From contig CAYSPY010000002.1 in the NCBI GenBank assembly GCA_964433325.1, positions 165,434 through 229,433 on the forward strand: DNA of 64,000 nt. The letters are read 5' to 3'. This DNA is from JAKQEM01 sp964433325. Lineage in GTDB: Bacteria > Patescibacteriota > Gracilibacteria > Peribacterales > Peribacteraceae. A model generated the notes under the pieces. That model was given only the letters and a program-made list of their open reading frames with translations. It did not search any database and had not been told where the DNA came from. Position numbers and translations under genes: made by a program. Positions 49,537-58,900 of this stretch are shown here, piece after piece. Within the stretch, counting starts at the first letter, position 1. Each line of letters starts with the position of its first letter.

Positions 49537-50787
49537 GTGGCTGACTGGTTTTGATCGTACATAACGCCCTATTTTCATCAGTAAAAACACGCACAAAAGA
49601 GGGATGCCAATAAACACGAGCCATGCCGCCCCCTCTGCCGCGGGGACGTGCGCTAGCGCACGTGGATCCAAAGAGGAAAGCATGCCAAGTAGCGGGTTAA
49701 CGAGGAGTGTCTGAACATCCGATGCAGCCGCGCGGAGTAAACACATGCCAGCAAATCCCACACAGAGCTCTCCTTCTGGCACGTCACTGGGTTCTCTTGT
49801 ATCTAAGGCATTGTCCAATATGGATGTAGAGGTAACAACGTTGTCATTGCAATCGTTGCCATATGTATCGTGTGCTAGTGCGCGCGCAAACATCACAAAT
49901 AATTCTGCACGTGTCATGAGAGCATCAGGGCGAACATATTCATTGTTACCACGCAGAATGCAGGCGTCGGCAGCTGCTTGCACAGGAACTCTGTACCAAG
50001 CATAGCCGGGTACATCTTTAAAGAGAGGCGCTTCATACGACGGTTGCAAATGGAAGACACGTACAAACACTGCCGCGGCTTCGGCCCTGGTAATAACAGC
50101 GCCGGGACGGAAGTAACATGGGCGCTCACCATAACAGTTATCGTATCCCAGCATCCACGAGTTTTTGGCTGCCCGTTCAATAAAAGGCACATACCACGAA
50201 CCTGCTATCGCATCATCAAATGAAACCACATCTGGCACATCCAATGTTGAGCCAGAAAAGAGCGACATGAGTTTTGCCATCTCCGCGCGTGTCGCATCGG
50301 CATCAAGTCTCAAATTTTCTGTGTCATCAATGTATCCCCGCTTCCGTAGTAGATCGACTGCGTCTTGATACCATTCACGAGGAGGTTCTGGTGCAGCGTG
50401 CAATGTATTTCTGCGTGTCCACCTGCGAATAAGTCGAATAATTTTTGAATTTGATTGCTCGATGGTTCCGCGTCGTGCACCGTCATCGGGTTCTTCACCA
50501 TCTGCAGAAGATGGAGACGATGCAATCGATGAAGTTGTGGATGACGCAGAGGAAGATGACGATGAAGAACTTGAACTCTCAAACACTGTCGGCGGATTAC
50601 AATAACTTGTCCCTGGGTCGACTGAACCTGAACCTATCACCGTCAAAGAAATACACACCGACTCCATATCGGCGCGCAGTGATGCTGATTCTTTATACGA
50701 CAACCCTGCCGCAGTTGCGATAAGAGTAATAGCAACAACGCCAATCATTTTCTCTGCCACAAGGTACATAGAACGAGAGTCAGGCAT
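49531..50787 (-). CDS. SLH-domain surface protein with membrane anchors
   Basis: A 418-residue protein. An N-terminal hydrophobic helix (MIGVVAITLIATAAGL) is followed by a Ser-rich linker (about 70-95) and three S-layer homology repeats at about 140-310: WYQDAVDLLRKRGYID with TRAEMAKLM, WYVPFIERAAKNSWMLG with TRAEAAAVFVRV, and WYRVPVQAAADACILRG with TRAELFVMFAR. A C-terminal helix (AAWLVFIGIPLLCVFLLMKI) ends in a basic tail, an unusual double membrane attachment for an SLH protein. It probably binds cell-wall-linked polysaccharide. TATACT ends 7 nt before the ATG at 50787. Confidence 0.87.
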   Translation of the reverse strand: MPDSRSMYLVAEKMIGVVAITLIATAAGLSYKESASLRADMESVCISLTVIGSGSVDPGTSYCNPPTVFESSSSSSSSSSASSTTSSIASSPSSADGEEPDDGARRGTIEQSNSKIIRLIRRWTRRNTLHAAPEPPREWYQDAVDLLRKRGYIDDTENLRLDADATRAEMAKLMSLFSGSTLDVPDVVSFDDAIAGSWYVPFIERAAKNSWMLGYDNCYGERPCYFRPGAVITRAEAAAVFVRVFHLQPSYEAPLFKDVPGYAWYRVPVQAAADACILRGNNEYVRPDALMTRAELFVMFARALAHDTYGNDCNDNVVTSTSILDNALDTREPSDVPEGELCVGFAGMCLLRAAASDVQTLLVNPLLGMLSSLDPRALAHVPAAEGAAWLVFIGIPLLCVFLLMKIGRYVRSKPVSHL

Positions 50788-50794
50788 TCCCACT

Positions 50795-50800
50795 AGTATA
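50795..50800 (-). promoter_or_regulatory. -10 box (TATACT) of the SLH gene
   Basis: TATACT on the minus strand, 7 nt before the ATG at 50787. Confidence 0.5.
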
Positions 50801-50823
50801 GCTTTTTTATGCCCAAATGTCCA

Positions 50824-51819
50824 TTATCGACGCTTTTTAGGCGCATCACTCTTCTTTGTTTTGCGCGTAATTTCAAACCTCGACGAGAAGTATTGCACCA
50901 GGAACGATACCGAGAAAATTGCAAGTAGCAGAATGAGGAGTGGCAACAATGGCACTACCCAAAAACCAGCAGACACAGGGTCGAGCGGTCGATCTCCAAA
51001 CGCTTTCAGATCGGTTTCGGCCCAGTAATACCCAAGCGCAAAGACAGGTCTCCATTCAAAATTACGTGTACGTGAGGAATTGCGCAGAATTACCCAGTTC
51101 TTCACGGGGATTTCGTCCACTGTGATACCAAAAATATTTCGGATAGCGATGGTCCCCGTCGGAGCCATATAGACCGTACCCATATTGCGCGCAGACAGAT
51201 TGAGTGTGACCGGGAAGAACCAGTTCAAATAGTTTTTTGCATAGAGTCCATCAACGTACCCTTCCTGCACAATGTCTCCAGGAACCGTAATAATGAATAG
51301 GGCTGCAACACGAGAGACAATGTGAAAGCCTCCGACGGGCTGCGAGGCAACATCCCGCGTCACAATGAGGGCTGCCTGGTGATCACCTGGGTCAGCATTT
51401 TCTGGAACCTTCACTGTGACACGTACGAATGCACGTTCTGCATGACGCAATTCCATACGACTCACTTCAGGCGTAATCCATTCGCGAGCAGGATATGTCC
51501 CCTCTAAGTCTGATGCATAAAATACGGGCGTCCCTTCACGCTCTCCGTCGGCATCAAAATCTTCTGTCTCTAGGTCAAATGCCGCCAATTGGCCTTCTCG
51601 GTTAGTTATTTCCACTTCTACGGTTCTCTCCTCCCCCGGTGCAATCTGCAAAAAGATGCGGGCGGGACCTACGATGAAATCCCCGATTGCAGGAGTGTCA
51701 TTCTGAATATTCACACGAAGGCTCGCAGGCCTCACAGGCAACGGCTCCGCAGCAAGTGCTACTGAGGATGTGAGTGAGACGACGAGCGAGAGCGACAGTG
51801 CCGCAGCAATCTTGTTCAT
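50824..51819 (-). CDS. DUF916-like (WxL-interacting type) surface protein
   Basis: A 331-residue protein. The signal peptide runs to about VALAAEP. The mature part has two Ig-like regions: FIVGPARIFLQIAPGEERTVEVEITNREG, then VRVTVKVPENADPGDHQAALIV, and a second with NLSARNMGTVYMAPTGTIAIRN. A C-terminal helix (FWVVPLLPLLILLLAIFSVSFLV) and basic tail anchor it. This order matches the DUF916/DUF3324 type cell-surface proteins that partner WxL proteins in Gram-positives. The two twin proteins and the SLH protein follow on the same strand and may be its partners (inference). The ATG at 51819 is the start before the signal peptide. Confidence 0.75.
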   Translation of the reverse strand: MNKIAAALSLSLVVSLTSSVALAAEPLPVRPASLRVNIQNDTPAIGDFIVGPARIFLQIAPGEERTVEVEITNREGQLAAFDLETEDFDADGEREGTPVFYASDLEGTYPAREWITPEVSRMELRHAERAFVRVTVKVPENADPGDHQAALIVTRDVASQPVGGFHIVSRVAALFIITVPGDIVQEGYVDGLYAKNYLNWFFPVTLNLSARNMGTVYMAPTGTIAIRNIFGITVDEIPVKNWVILRNSSRTRNFEWRPVFALGYYWAETDLKAFGDRPLDPVSAGFWVVPLLPLLILLLAIFSVSFLVQYFSSRFEITRKTKKSDAPKKRR

Positions 51820-51879
51820 GCATCGGAAGGGTACTGCATACAAATCTTTGCGGCAAGAAAGCGTGCATTGTGCAACAGG

Positions 51880-51895
51880 TCACCGGTGATACAAT
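51880..51895 (+). promoter_or_regulatory. Palindrome and extended -10 upstream of the LemA gene
   Basis: TCACCGGTGA (51880-51889) is a perfect 10-bp palindrome overlapping an extended -10 TGATACAAT (51887-51895). A regulator bound there would cover the promoter. Confidence 0.4.
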
Positions 51896-51913
51896 CGCAC
51901 ATGCATCTCCTTC

Positions 51914-51919
51914 TATAGA
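51914..51919 (+). promoter_or_regulatory. Second -10 box (TATAGA) of the LemA gene
   Basis: TATAGA, 7 nt before the ATG at 51927, in the leaderless position seen for other genes. Confidence 0.4.
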
Positions 51920-51926
51920 ACGACAC

Positions 51927-52478
51927 ATGAAAAAATTCGTCACTCTCCTCGTGGCTATTGCCGTCATCACTGGAGGAGTTGTGTTATGGCAACGCTTCTC
52001 ATTCGGTAGTCTTTCCGCCAAGTTACAACAGCAGACGGACACGATCGCCGCTGAATACACGGAACTGGTGGAGTCTGATGTCCTGGGGGTTGCTCGCGCA
52101 CATGAGCTGACCGCTGCCCAGGTACGTCTCATCGAGCGAATGAAAGCCAGTGTGTCTGCATTCTCGGGCTCACTCAGCCTGCAAGATACGATTCAACAGA
52201 TCAGCATGCTACAAGCCGCACTTGTCAACTTCACGCAATCAGCGGACCCTAGGCTCACGAGTGACCCTCAATTCCAACATATCGCAGAAGAAATTGGTGA
52301 GAGAAGTTCGATACGCGACACTCTCCGCAGCTATAACGACACCGCAGCACGGTGGAATGCACGGATTCAGAGTAGTTTAGGGTCGTTGACTGGCCAACTA
52401 GATAGCGTGAAACGTACGATTTTGCCCTATCTGCGCTTTGACGGACAGCAGGATTTTGTGCCTGTTATCACAATGTAG
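51927..52478 (+). CDS. LemA family protein
   Basis: A 183-residue protein with one N-terminal membrane helix (FVTLLVAIAVITGGVVLW) and a long alpha-helical part. The LemA-like features are an outer helical bundle and the sequence DPQFQHIAEEIGERSSIRDTLRSYNDTAARWNARI, matching the family's 'l..eL..tE..I...R..YN..V...N' helix. LemA proteins are surface-exposed coiled bundles of unclear role. The start at 51927 is set by the membrane helix; the frame reaches back to 51774 through the divergent promoter region. It diverges from the DUF916-like gene. Confidence 0.85.
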   Translation: MKKFVTLLVAIAVITGGVVLWQRFSFGSLSAKLQQQTDTIAAEYTELVESDVLGVARAHELTAAQVRLIERMKASVSAFSGSLSLQDTIQQISMLQAALVNFTQSADPRLTSDPQFQHIAEEIGERSSIRDTLRSYNDTAARWNARIQSSLGSLTGQLDSVKRTILPYLRFDGQQDFVPVITM

Positions 52479-52505
52479 CGCCCAAAAAGCTCTAGTAGTC
52501 ACTAC

Positions 52506-52530
52506 AGTGGTCCGCTTTCGCCCGGACACT
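52506..52530. repeat. Hairpin after the LemA gene
   Basis: AGTG-G-TCCG (52506-52514) pairs with CGGACACT (52523-52530) with one bulged G and an 8-nt loop. No T-tract follows, so it is not a standard terminator. The stretch 52479-52824 otherwise holds a possible 35-codon ORF and the promoter of the next gene. Confidence 0.45.
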
Positions 52531-52602
52531 AGTTCAGAATGATGCGCTACAACTGATGCACACTTTCCGAGATGTCTTAAAACACATTTCTAACTCTTTT
52601 TA

Positions 52603-52710
52603 ATGGATACAAAAAAGCTGGTACATGATGCGCTTGTGTCTGCTGCGAGCGATCTTTGGGCATACTCGACAGCCCTAGGGAAATACGGCATCGCACTGGG
52701 AGACCTGTAG
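52603..52710 (+). CDS. Possible 35-residue small protein
   Basis: ATG to TAG frame encoding a mostly helical peptide starting MDTKKLVHDALVSAASDLWA and ending YGIALGDL. It fits in the otherwise empty 346-bp gap. There is no Shine-Dalgarno, and the upstream TAACTC is a poor -10. It could equally be chance. Confidence 0.25.
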   Translation: MDTKKLVHDALVSAASDLWAYSTALGKYGIALGDL

Positions 52711-52743
52711 CGACAGATGTTCGTTTCGGACGCTCCACAATCG

Positions 52744-52772
52744 TTGCAGGAACATGAACTTTCTGCTACAAT
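52744..52772 (+). promoter_or_regulatory. Promoter of the HTH-membrane gene and giant gene
   Basis: -35 TTGCAG (52744-52749), 17-bp spacer, extended -10 TGCTACAAT (52764-52772). Predicted leader about 46 nt, without a clear Shine-Dalgarno before the ATG at 52825. Confidence 0.65.
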
Positions 52773-52824
52773 AACTAGAAATCTTCGCGCACGTACGCGC
52801 ACACATAAAAAACAAACACACACA

Positions 52825-53607
52825 ATGTTCCACCTCACGCACGAGCGGCTCGACGAACTTCTGCATAGTCAGGAGGCTCGTCAGTTGAGCGCGGCGGGTC
52901 GTGAACGACTCGAGTGGATCGCAGAATTTGTACGCAGTGGTGAGTCTATCAGCGAGACGTGTTTGAAATTAAATATTGCACGCTCAACATTCCACAGGTG
53001 GCTCGACAGGTTCGACCCATCTGATTTGTCGACACTCGAAGAGTACACTCATGCGCCACACGAAGCGCGTACTTCCAACGTGTCTCCAGAAATCATTGCG
53101 CACATTCGTGCATACCGCGAAGCATCTCCCCTGCTTGGGAAAGAATTGATCCGCGAAAAATTGTTGAACGAACATGGTATCGATTGTTCGAGTTCCACAA
53201 TCGGACGCGTGATTGAACGTGAGTGTTTGTACTTTGGTAGCACGCCACTGCATTGGAGAAAGCGCATGATGCATGAGAAGCGAACACAAGAGGTGAGAAC
53301 AAAAGCTACGAGCTACGAGAAGCCAATCGAAAAAGATGAGCCAGCTGTTTTAGAAGCTAAGAGCTCGAAGCTCGAAGCTAGAAGCTCATCCTCGTGCGTC
53401 TGTTTGTGGTGCGCGTTCTGGTCATCACATGGTCGCGGACTTCGTCGCACAATCGGACTTGCTTCCCTCGCTATCAACATTGCGTTCCTCGCACTCTACT
53501 TGGCAACTGCTGCATGGGAACATAACACAACAGAGACGATGCGCGCGGAGGTGACTCAATATCAAACATCCACTCCCAACACTATCTCTTCTCTCGATGG
53601 ACAATAA
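52825..53607 (+). CDS. Membrane-anchored protein with transposase-type HTH domain
   Basis: A 260-residue protein. Residues about 15-150 resemble the N-terminal DNA-binding half of IS481-type transposases: RLEWIAEFVRSGESISETCLKLNIARSTFHRWLDRFD, then SPEIIAHIRAYREASPLLGKELIREKL and SSSTIGRVIER. The DDE catalytic domain is absent. A Ser/Lys/Glu-rich linker partly encoded by heptanucleotide repeats (EAKSSKLEARSSSS) leads to one membrane helix (IGLASLAINIAFLALYLATAAW) and a short outer tail. It may be a membrane-tethered regulator. Its stop overlaps the start of the giant gene by 11 bp, so the two are translated together. Confidence 0.72.
   Translation: MFHLTHERLDELLHSQEARQLSAAGRERLEWIAEFVRSGESISETCLKLNIARSTFHRWLDRFDPSDLSTLEEYTHAPHEARTSNVSPEIIAHIRAYREASPLLGKELIREKLLNEHGIDCSSSTIGRVIERECLYFGSTPLHWRKRMMHEKRTQEVRTKATSYEKPIEKDEPAVLEAKSSKLEARSSSSCVCLWCAFWSSHGRGLRRTIGLASLAINIAFLALYLATAAWEHNTTETMRAEVTQYQTSTPNTISSLDGQ
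53304..53387. repeat. Heptanucleotide arrays (AGCTACG and AGCTCGA types)
   Basis: AGCTACG twice at 53304-53317, then AGCTAAG, AGCTCGA, AGCTCGA, AGCTAGA and AGCTC at 53355-53387. Both lie in the linker of the HTH-membrane protein. Confidence 0.7.
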
Positions 53608-55870
53608 GCGCCATCATCATTTGGCTGTAACACAACCGCACCCGCGGAGGGGCGCGGCTGTGTGGGCTCGTGCTCGTCGCACAATCGCGATGTGCATACT
53701 GGGCGCTTATCTGCTGACAGGTCTCGTGTCGCCCGACGCATTCTCCATTCTCCATTCTCCATTCTCCATTCCGGTCGCAGAAGCCGCGACTGGTATCAAC
53801 CGCATCATCAACTACCAGGGTAAAGTTAGTTCTATTAACGGACCTGCTGTTGCAAACGGAAGCTACAACGTGCGCTTCAAAATTTACGATGCAGCAACTG
53901 CCGGTACATTGCTCTGGACAGAAAACTGGACCAACGCAACGACACGCGTGACGATGACTGGTGGGCTCTTCTCTGTCGGGCTCGGCACACATGTAACAAT
54001 GACCGGCAGCGTCAACTTCAACACCGATAACCTCTACCTGCAAATTGAATTCGACCCAGGTAACGACGGAACATTCGAAGAAGTCTTCTCCCCTCGTCGC
54101 CGCTTCGGCTCTGTTCCATATGCATTCAACTCCGACACACTTGATGGACTCGACTCTACGAAGTTCCTGCGAAACGATAACGTAAACCGCCAGAACTTCA
54201 GCGGTGCGATTCTGTTCTCTACTGGTGGCACTGCTATCCGTGTCGTCGGTGCGATCTCTGGTGCGATCATCCATGCAACAAATGGTTTGACGACAAGTGG
54301 AACACTAACAGTAAAGGGCGCAGTGAAGTTTAAAAACTACACAACGTGTGCACTCATTAATACGGACAGTAACGGAAACCTGGGATGTGCATCTGCCATC
54401 GCAGCTTCGACTGGTAGCGTGATCGCAGTTAGCGACGGACGCTATGTAAAGAAGAGTGGCGATACGATGACGGGGGCGCTCACAATCAACGTGACAGGTG
54501 GCAACAACCAGACAGTCGGACTCGAAGTTGTTGGCACTGCATCGGGTAACACCATCTTTGCAAATAGACTACTCGTATCAAGTGGCTCACTCGTCACCGA
54601 ATCCGGAGCCTACTTCGATGGAACCACCATGGTGATTCAGGCTGGAAATAACCGTGTGGGTATCGGTACGGCAAGTCCGACCAGCGCTTTACAAGTCGTG
54701 TCTCCTGATAACGGGGGTGACACGGTTATCGGAGGATTCTATGCAAACAACGTAACGCAAGGAATTGTGTTTACCTATCAGGGTATCTACAACCCAGGCG
54801 GACACATTCGCATGCAGGCAAACGGCAACACGATCGGAATTTACGAAGGCTCACCAACAGCCCAGCTGCATGTACAGACCGCATTGGCAAGCAGAACAGC
54901 ATTCAAGCTCACGGCTGCTGCCAATCAAAGTGCAAGCATGTTCGAAGTGCTGAATAGCTCTCTGACGGTGATGAGCAGCATCGACAAATCTGGTAGTGGT
55001 TACTTTGCAAAGGCACTCGGTGTCGGAACAGGAACTCCCGGTTCCAAACTTGCTGTCTCCGGTGCGGTCATCATTGGCAACAATATCGGATCGTCCGTTG
55101 CCAAAGCACAGTTGGATGTGAAGGGCACAATCTCCGGCTCGTCACTGTTCACGCTCAGCAATTACCGCGGCTGCAACCTCGAAACAAGTGCAACCGGTGC
55201 AGTGATCTGTGGAACGGATGATGGAACGACGTACTACGCTGGCCAGGGATTGAGCCTGAACGGCAGCAATTCGTTCAGCCTGAACTCCACGATCACTGGT
55301 TCTCTTGTGCGCTTCGCGACTGTCTCTGGTTCACTGGTAAAAGCAAGTACAACACTCGCATCAAGTGGCACGCTTGTTGTTGAGGGGGCTGCCACACTGA
55401 ATGGTACTTCCACCTTCAATTCCGCTGTTACCGTCAACGCGAATATCACGATGGAGGCTGCTAGAGGCATGATCTACACACATCCCGCTATTGGAACAGT
55501 AGGATTCTCCCCTAGTGATGGCTCGGTCATTGGAACACATATTGCAGCAAATGATCTCCGTATCGACCTTGATCCAGATGCAAACAACGGAGGCTATGCG
55601 AATGGAGTGTACTTTGGTAAAGGACAAGGTCTTACATCTACGCTTATCACAACAAATGTTGGAATGGCTCTCTTCATGTCAGGATCAAGTCCTTTGACAC
55701 GTCTATCCTTGAATAAGTCGTCGCCAACATGGGCAACGACAAAAGCAACACTTGACGTTAATGGCACAATTTCCGGCTCTTCACTCTTCACCCTCAGTAA
55801 CTACCGTAACTGCAGCCTTGAGACATCTTCGACTGGTGCTGTCATCTGTGGAACGGATGATGGAACGACG
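53597..55870 (+). CDS. Giant tail-fibre-like secreted protein, part 1 (up to the assembly gap)
   Basis: The first 758 residues of a giant surface protein. An N-terminal basic region and helix (TIAMCILGAYLLTGLV) end in a cleavage-like AEAATG. Residues about 65-200 form a widespread bacterial surface module: INYQGKVSS, NVRFKIYDAATAGTLLWTE, GGLFSVGLGT, LYLQIEFDPGNDGTFEE, RRRFGSVPYAFNSDTLDGLD. Then come repeats of VGIGTASPTSALQVV and LDVKGTISGSSL type, as in phage tail fibres, with GAVICGTDDGTTYYAGQGLS modules. A palindromic element and a heptanucleotide array lie in the signal region. The ATG lies inside the end of the HTH-membrane gene. Confidence 0.8.
53636..53659. repeat. 24-bp palindromic element inside a coding region, copy 3
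   Basis: CCGCACCC and GGGCGCGG around GCGGAG, then CT; one base differs from copies 1-2 in the right arm. Read as QPHPRRGAA in the giant protein. Confidence 0.7.
53740..53767. repeat. Heptanucleotide array (ATTCTCC type) in the signal region
   Basis: Four perfect ATTCTCC units, read as FSILHSPFSI between the membrane helix and the predicted cleavage site. Confidence 0.8.
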
Positions 55871-55970
55871 NNNNNNNNNNNNNNNNNNNNNNNNNNNNNN
55901 NNNNNNNNNNNNNNNNNNNNNNNNNNNNNNNNNNNNNNNNNNNNNNNNNNNNNNNNNNNNNNNNNNNNNN
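55871..55970. other. Assembly gap (100 N)
   Basis: Exactly 100 N. The 55 bases before it (55816-55870) equal the 55 bases after it (55971-56025). Joining the two copies into one restores a single open frame. Confidence 0.95.
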
Positions 55971-58900
55971 CCTTGAGACATCTTCGACTGGTGCTGTCAT
56001 CTGTGGAACGGATGATGGAACGACGTACTACGCTGGCCAGGGCTTGAGCAAGAATGGAAGCAATTCGTTCAGTCTGAACTCCACGATCACTGGTTCTCTT
56101 GTGCGCTTCACTACTCTCTCGGGTAGTACGGTGTATGCGAAGAACAGTCTTGCGTCATCCGGCTCACTCGTCTGGGAAGGTGCTGCATCAGGCGCAACGC
56201 TGTATGTTGCTTCTTCCTTTAATGGAGCAGGCCTTACCGATTGTGACCTCTCTACTTCCCAACTTAAGTGGGATGCAACGACTGGAAGATTCAGCTGTGG
56301 AACAATCAGCTCTGCCCCCGAAGTAGGTACGATTTCCTTCTCCGGTGCGGTATTACGTTTGAGTGACCCGCGCTATGTAAACGTCGCTGGTGACACGATG
56401 ACGGGCGCACTCGCCATTAACCTGACTACGGGGTATCTCGGTCTTCAGGTTATGCAGACTGCATCTGGCTCTATCTTCCATGCCGAAAAGAGCCTTACGT
56501 CATCGGGCACAATCGTGGTGGAATCGACAATTGCACGTGGATCAGGAGCCCTTACAGTTGCACAAAATGTTGAGTTTGCGACAGGAGCCTACATGTATAG
56601 CTCCGGCACTGTCCTTGCACTCGATACATACAGCCATCTTGGTGCGACAAAGCACATCCTGTTTGGATATCGCGGAAACTTCGATACAAACTTGTATCGC
56701 TCGAGTTCCCAGAGACTCCAGACAGACGGATCGCTGTATGTGCTGAGTACTCTCTCTGGTTCATACGTACATGCCGAAAAGGGCCTAAGTTCTAGCGGAA
56801 CATTGGCATGGGAAGGTGCTGCATCCGGTGCAACGCTCTACGTTGCTTCTTCCTTTAATGGAGCAGGCCTCACCGATTGTGATGCTGCTACTTCTACCCT
56901 TGCGTGGGATGCTTCGACAGGCCGATTCAGCTGTGGAACAGACAGCGACACAACGTACACAGCAGGAAGAGGCCTTGGCCTGACTGGCACAAGCTTCTCA
57001 CTGAATGCGACCATTACCGGTTCGCTTGTCCGCTTTACGACTATCTCCGGTTCGCTCGTCTACGCAAAGACCACACTCGCCTCTTCTGGAACACTCGTAT
57101 GGGAAGGTGCTGGATCTGGCTCTAGCTTGTATATCGCAAGTTCACTGCAGGGTGTCGGCCTTACCGATTGTGATGCAGTCACTTCCCAACTTAAGTGGGA
57201 TGCAACAACGGGCCGCTTCAGCTGTGGAACACTGAGCATTGCCCCAGAAGTCGGCACAGCTTCCTTCTCTGGCGCAACATTACGCTTGGCCGACGCTCGC
57301 TACGTACGCAAGTCCGGTGACACCATGACTGGTGCACTTGTTATCAACGTAACTGGCGGCAACAACCAGACACTGGGGCTGCGCGTCATCAACACACTTT
57401 CTGGTTCGTACCTCTACGGTATGAAGGGGCTTGCGACATCGGGAAGCCTTGTTACAGAAAGCGGCGCCTACTTCGACGGCACAACAATGGTAATTCAAGC
57501 TGGTAGCAACCGCGTAGGTATTGGTACAGCAAGTCCGGAGGCATCACTCCACATCGTCAAAAGCTCGGCAGGTACGCTCCCAGTACTCGATACGGGGACG
57601 ATCGGCCTGTTTGAAGCGACGGGCACACCGGGCGCCACCGCGTTCCTGCAGATCATCGGAGGAAACGCTGGTAACACTGGCATCAACTTTGGCGATATAG
57701 ATGATCCTAATATCGGTCAGATGTACTACAACCACTTGAACGAAAGCATGAACTTCACGGTTAATAATTCCGTGCTGATGGTGATGTCTGGTAGCAACGT
57801 CGGTATCGGTACAAGCAGGCCAGAAACAAAACTGGAAGTACTGGGGACAATGTCGGGGCGCAGCCTCTACATCTCCGGTACAGGATCCGCTTCTGCTCCT
57901 CTGCTGATGACCAATACCGCAACGGGTGCGGTGGGTATCGGTACGGCCAACCCTCTTGGACTCCTCCATGTTGTTGGTGGTGCGAATAAGTATGTGACCA
58001 TCTTCGAACGCACTGGCGCAAACGGAGCAGGCGCAGTATTCCCATTCGCTGTCCGCACAGACGGCCAGACAGTTGGTGACTATGTTGGCCTGCGTTTCGA
58101 AGGAAAAGATTCCACCGGAAACACACAAAACTACGGAGGAATTCGTATTGGAATTCAGAACGCAACGAACGGCGTGGAAGATAGCTCGCTCGACTTTATC
58201 ACATTCGAAAACGGCGCAAGCAACGCACGCATGGTCATCAGCGGTTCACTCGTAGGTATTGGTAAACTTGCACCAAAAACAAAGCTTGATGTCGCAGGTA
58301 CGATTTCCGGCTCCAGTCTTACCATCAGCGGACTCAAGAGCTGTGACACTATTGATACCGATGCAAACGGAAACCTTGTCTGTGGAACAGACCAGAATGC
58401 AGGAACAGGGCTGGATATCAACACTGCAGACGCACGCTACGTGCGCCTTGCAGGTGGCACGATGACTGGCGCACTCATCATCAACATCACGGGTGGCAAC
58501 CGCAATACCGTCGCACTGAATGTATTGAATACGATCTCCGGCGCAGTGTTGCACGCCGAAAAGAGCCTGACCTCTAGCGGTACATTGGTTGTCGAAAATA
58601 CTGCATACCTCAACAGCGGTGCAATCATTACAGGCAAGCTCCTACCTTCTGCAGATGACCTGTACGACCTCGGCTCTACCGATAAGCGCTGGAGGGACTT
58701 GTACCTTGGCCCTGCCAGCATTCACATTGGTTCTACTGGTGACGAGGGTGTTATCAGCTACAACACGACCACCAATGACCTCGAGTTCGATGTCACTGGT
58801 GACAGTATCCCTGAATTCACCGTGCTTTCGAGCGGTGTGTTGGAATCCAACAACTTCTCGGGCGCAACGATCCGCGCCTCCACTACACTCGCCTCTTCTG

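Noticed and set aside
52825..53607. Active insertion sequence
   Set aside because: Only the HTH half of a transposase is present, there is no DDE domain, and no terminal inverted repeats or target duplication were seen.
53740..53767. CRISPR-like short repeats
   Set aside because: Units are 7 bp and directly adjacent with no spacers; they are tandem arrays, and no cas genes are present.
53582..54274. 230-codon minus-strand frame
   Set aside because: Antisense to the giant gene; rich in rare-looking composition and without domains or a start signal.
57544..58128. 194-codon minus-strand frame, and 62203-63000 (265 codons) on the same strand
   Set aside because: Both are shadows created by the repetitive, biased codon use of the giant gene on the plus strand.
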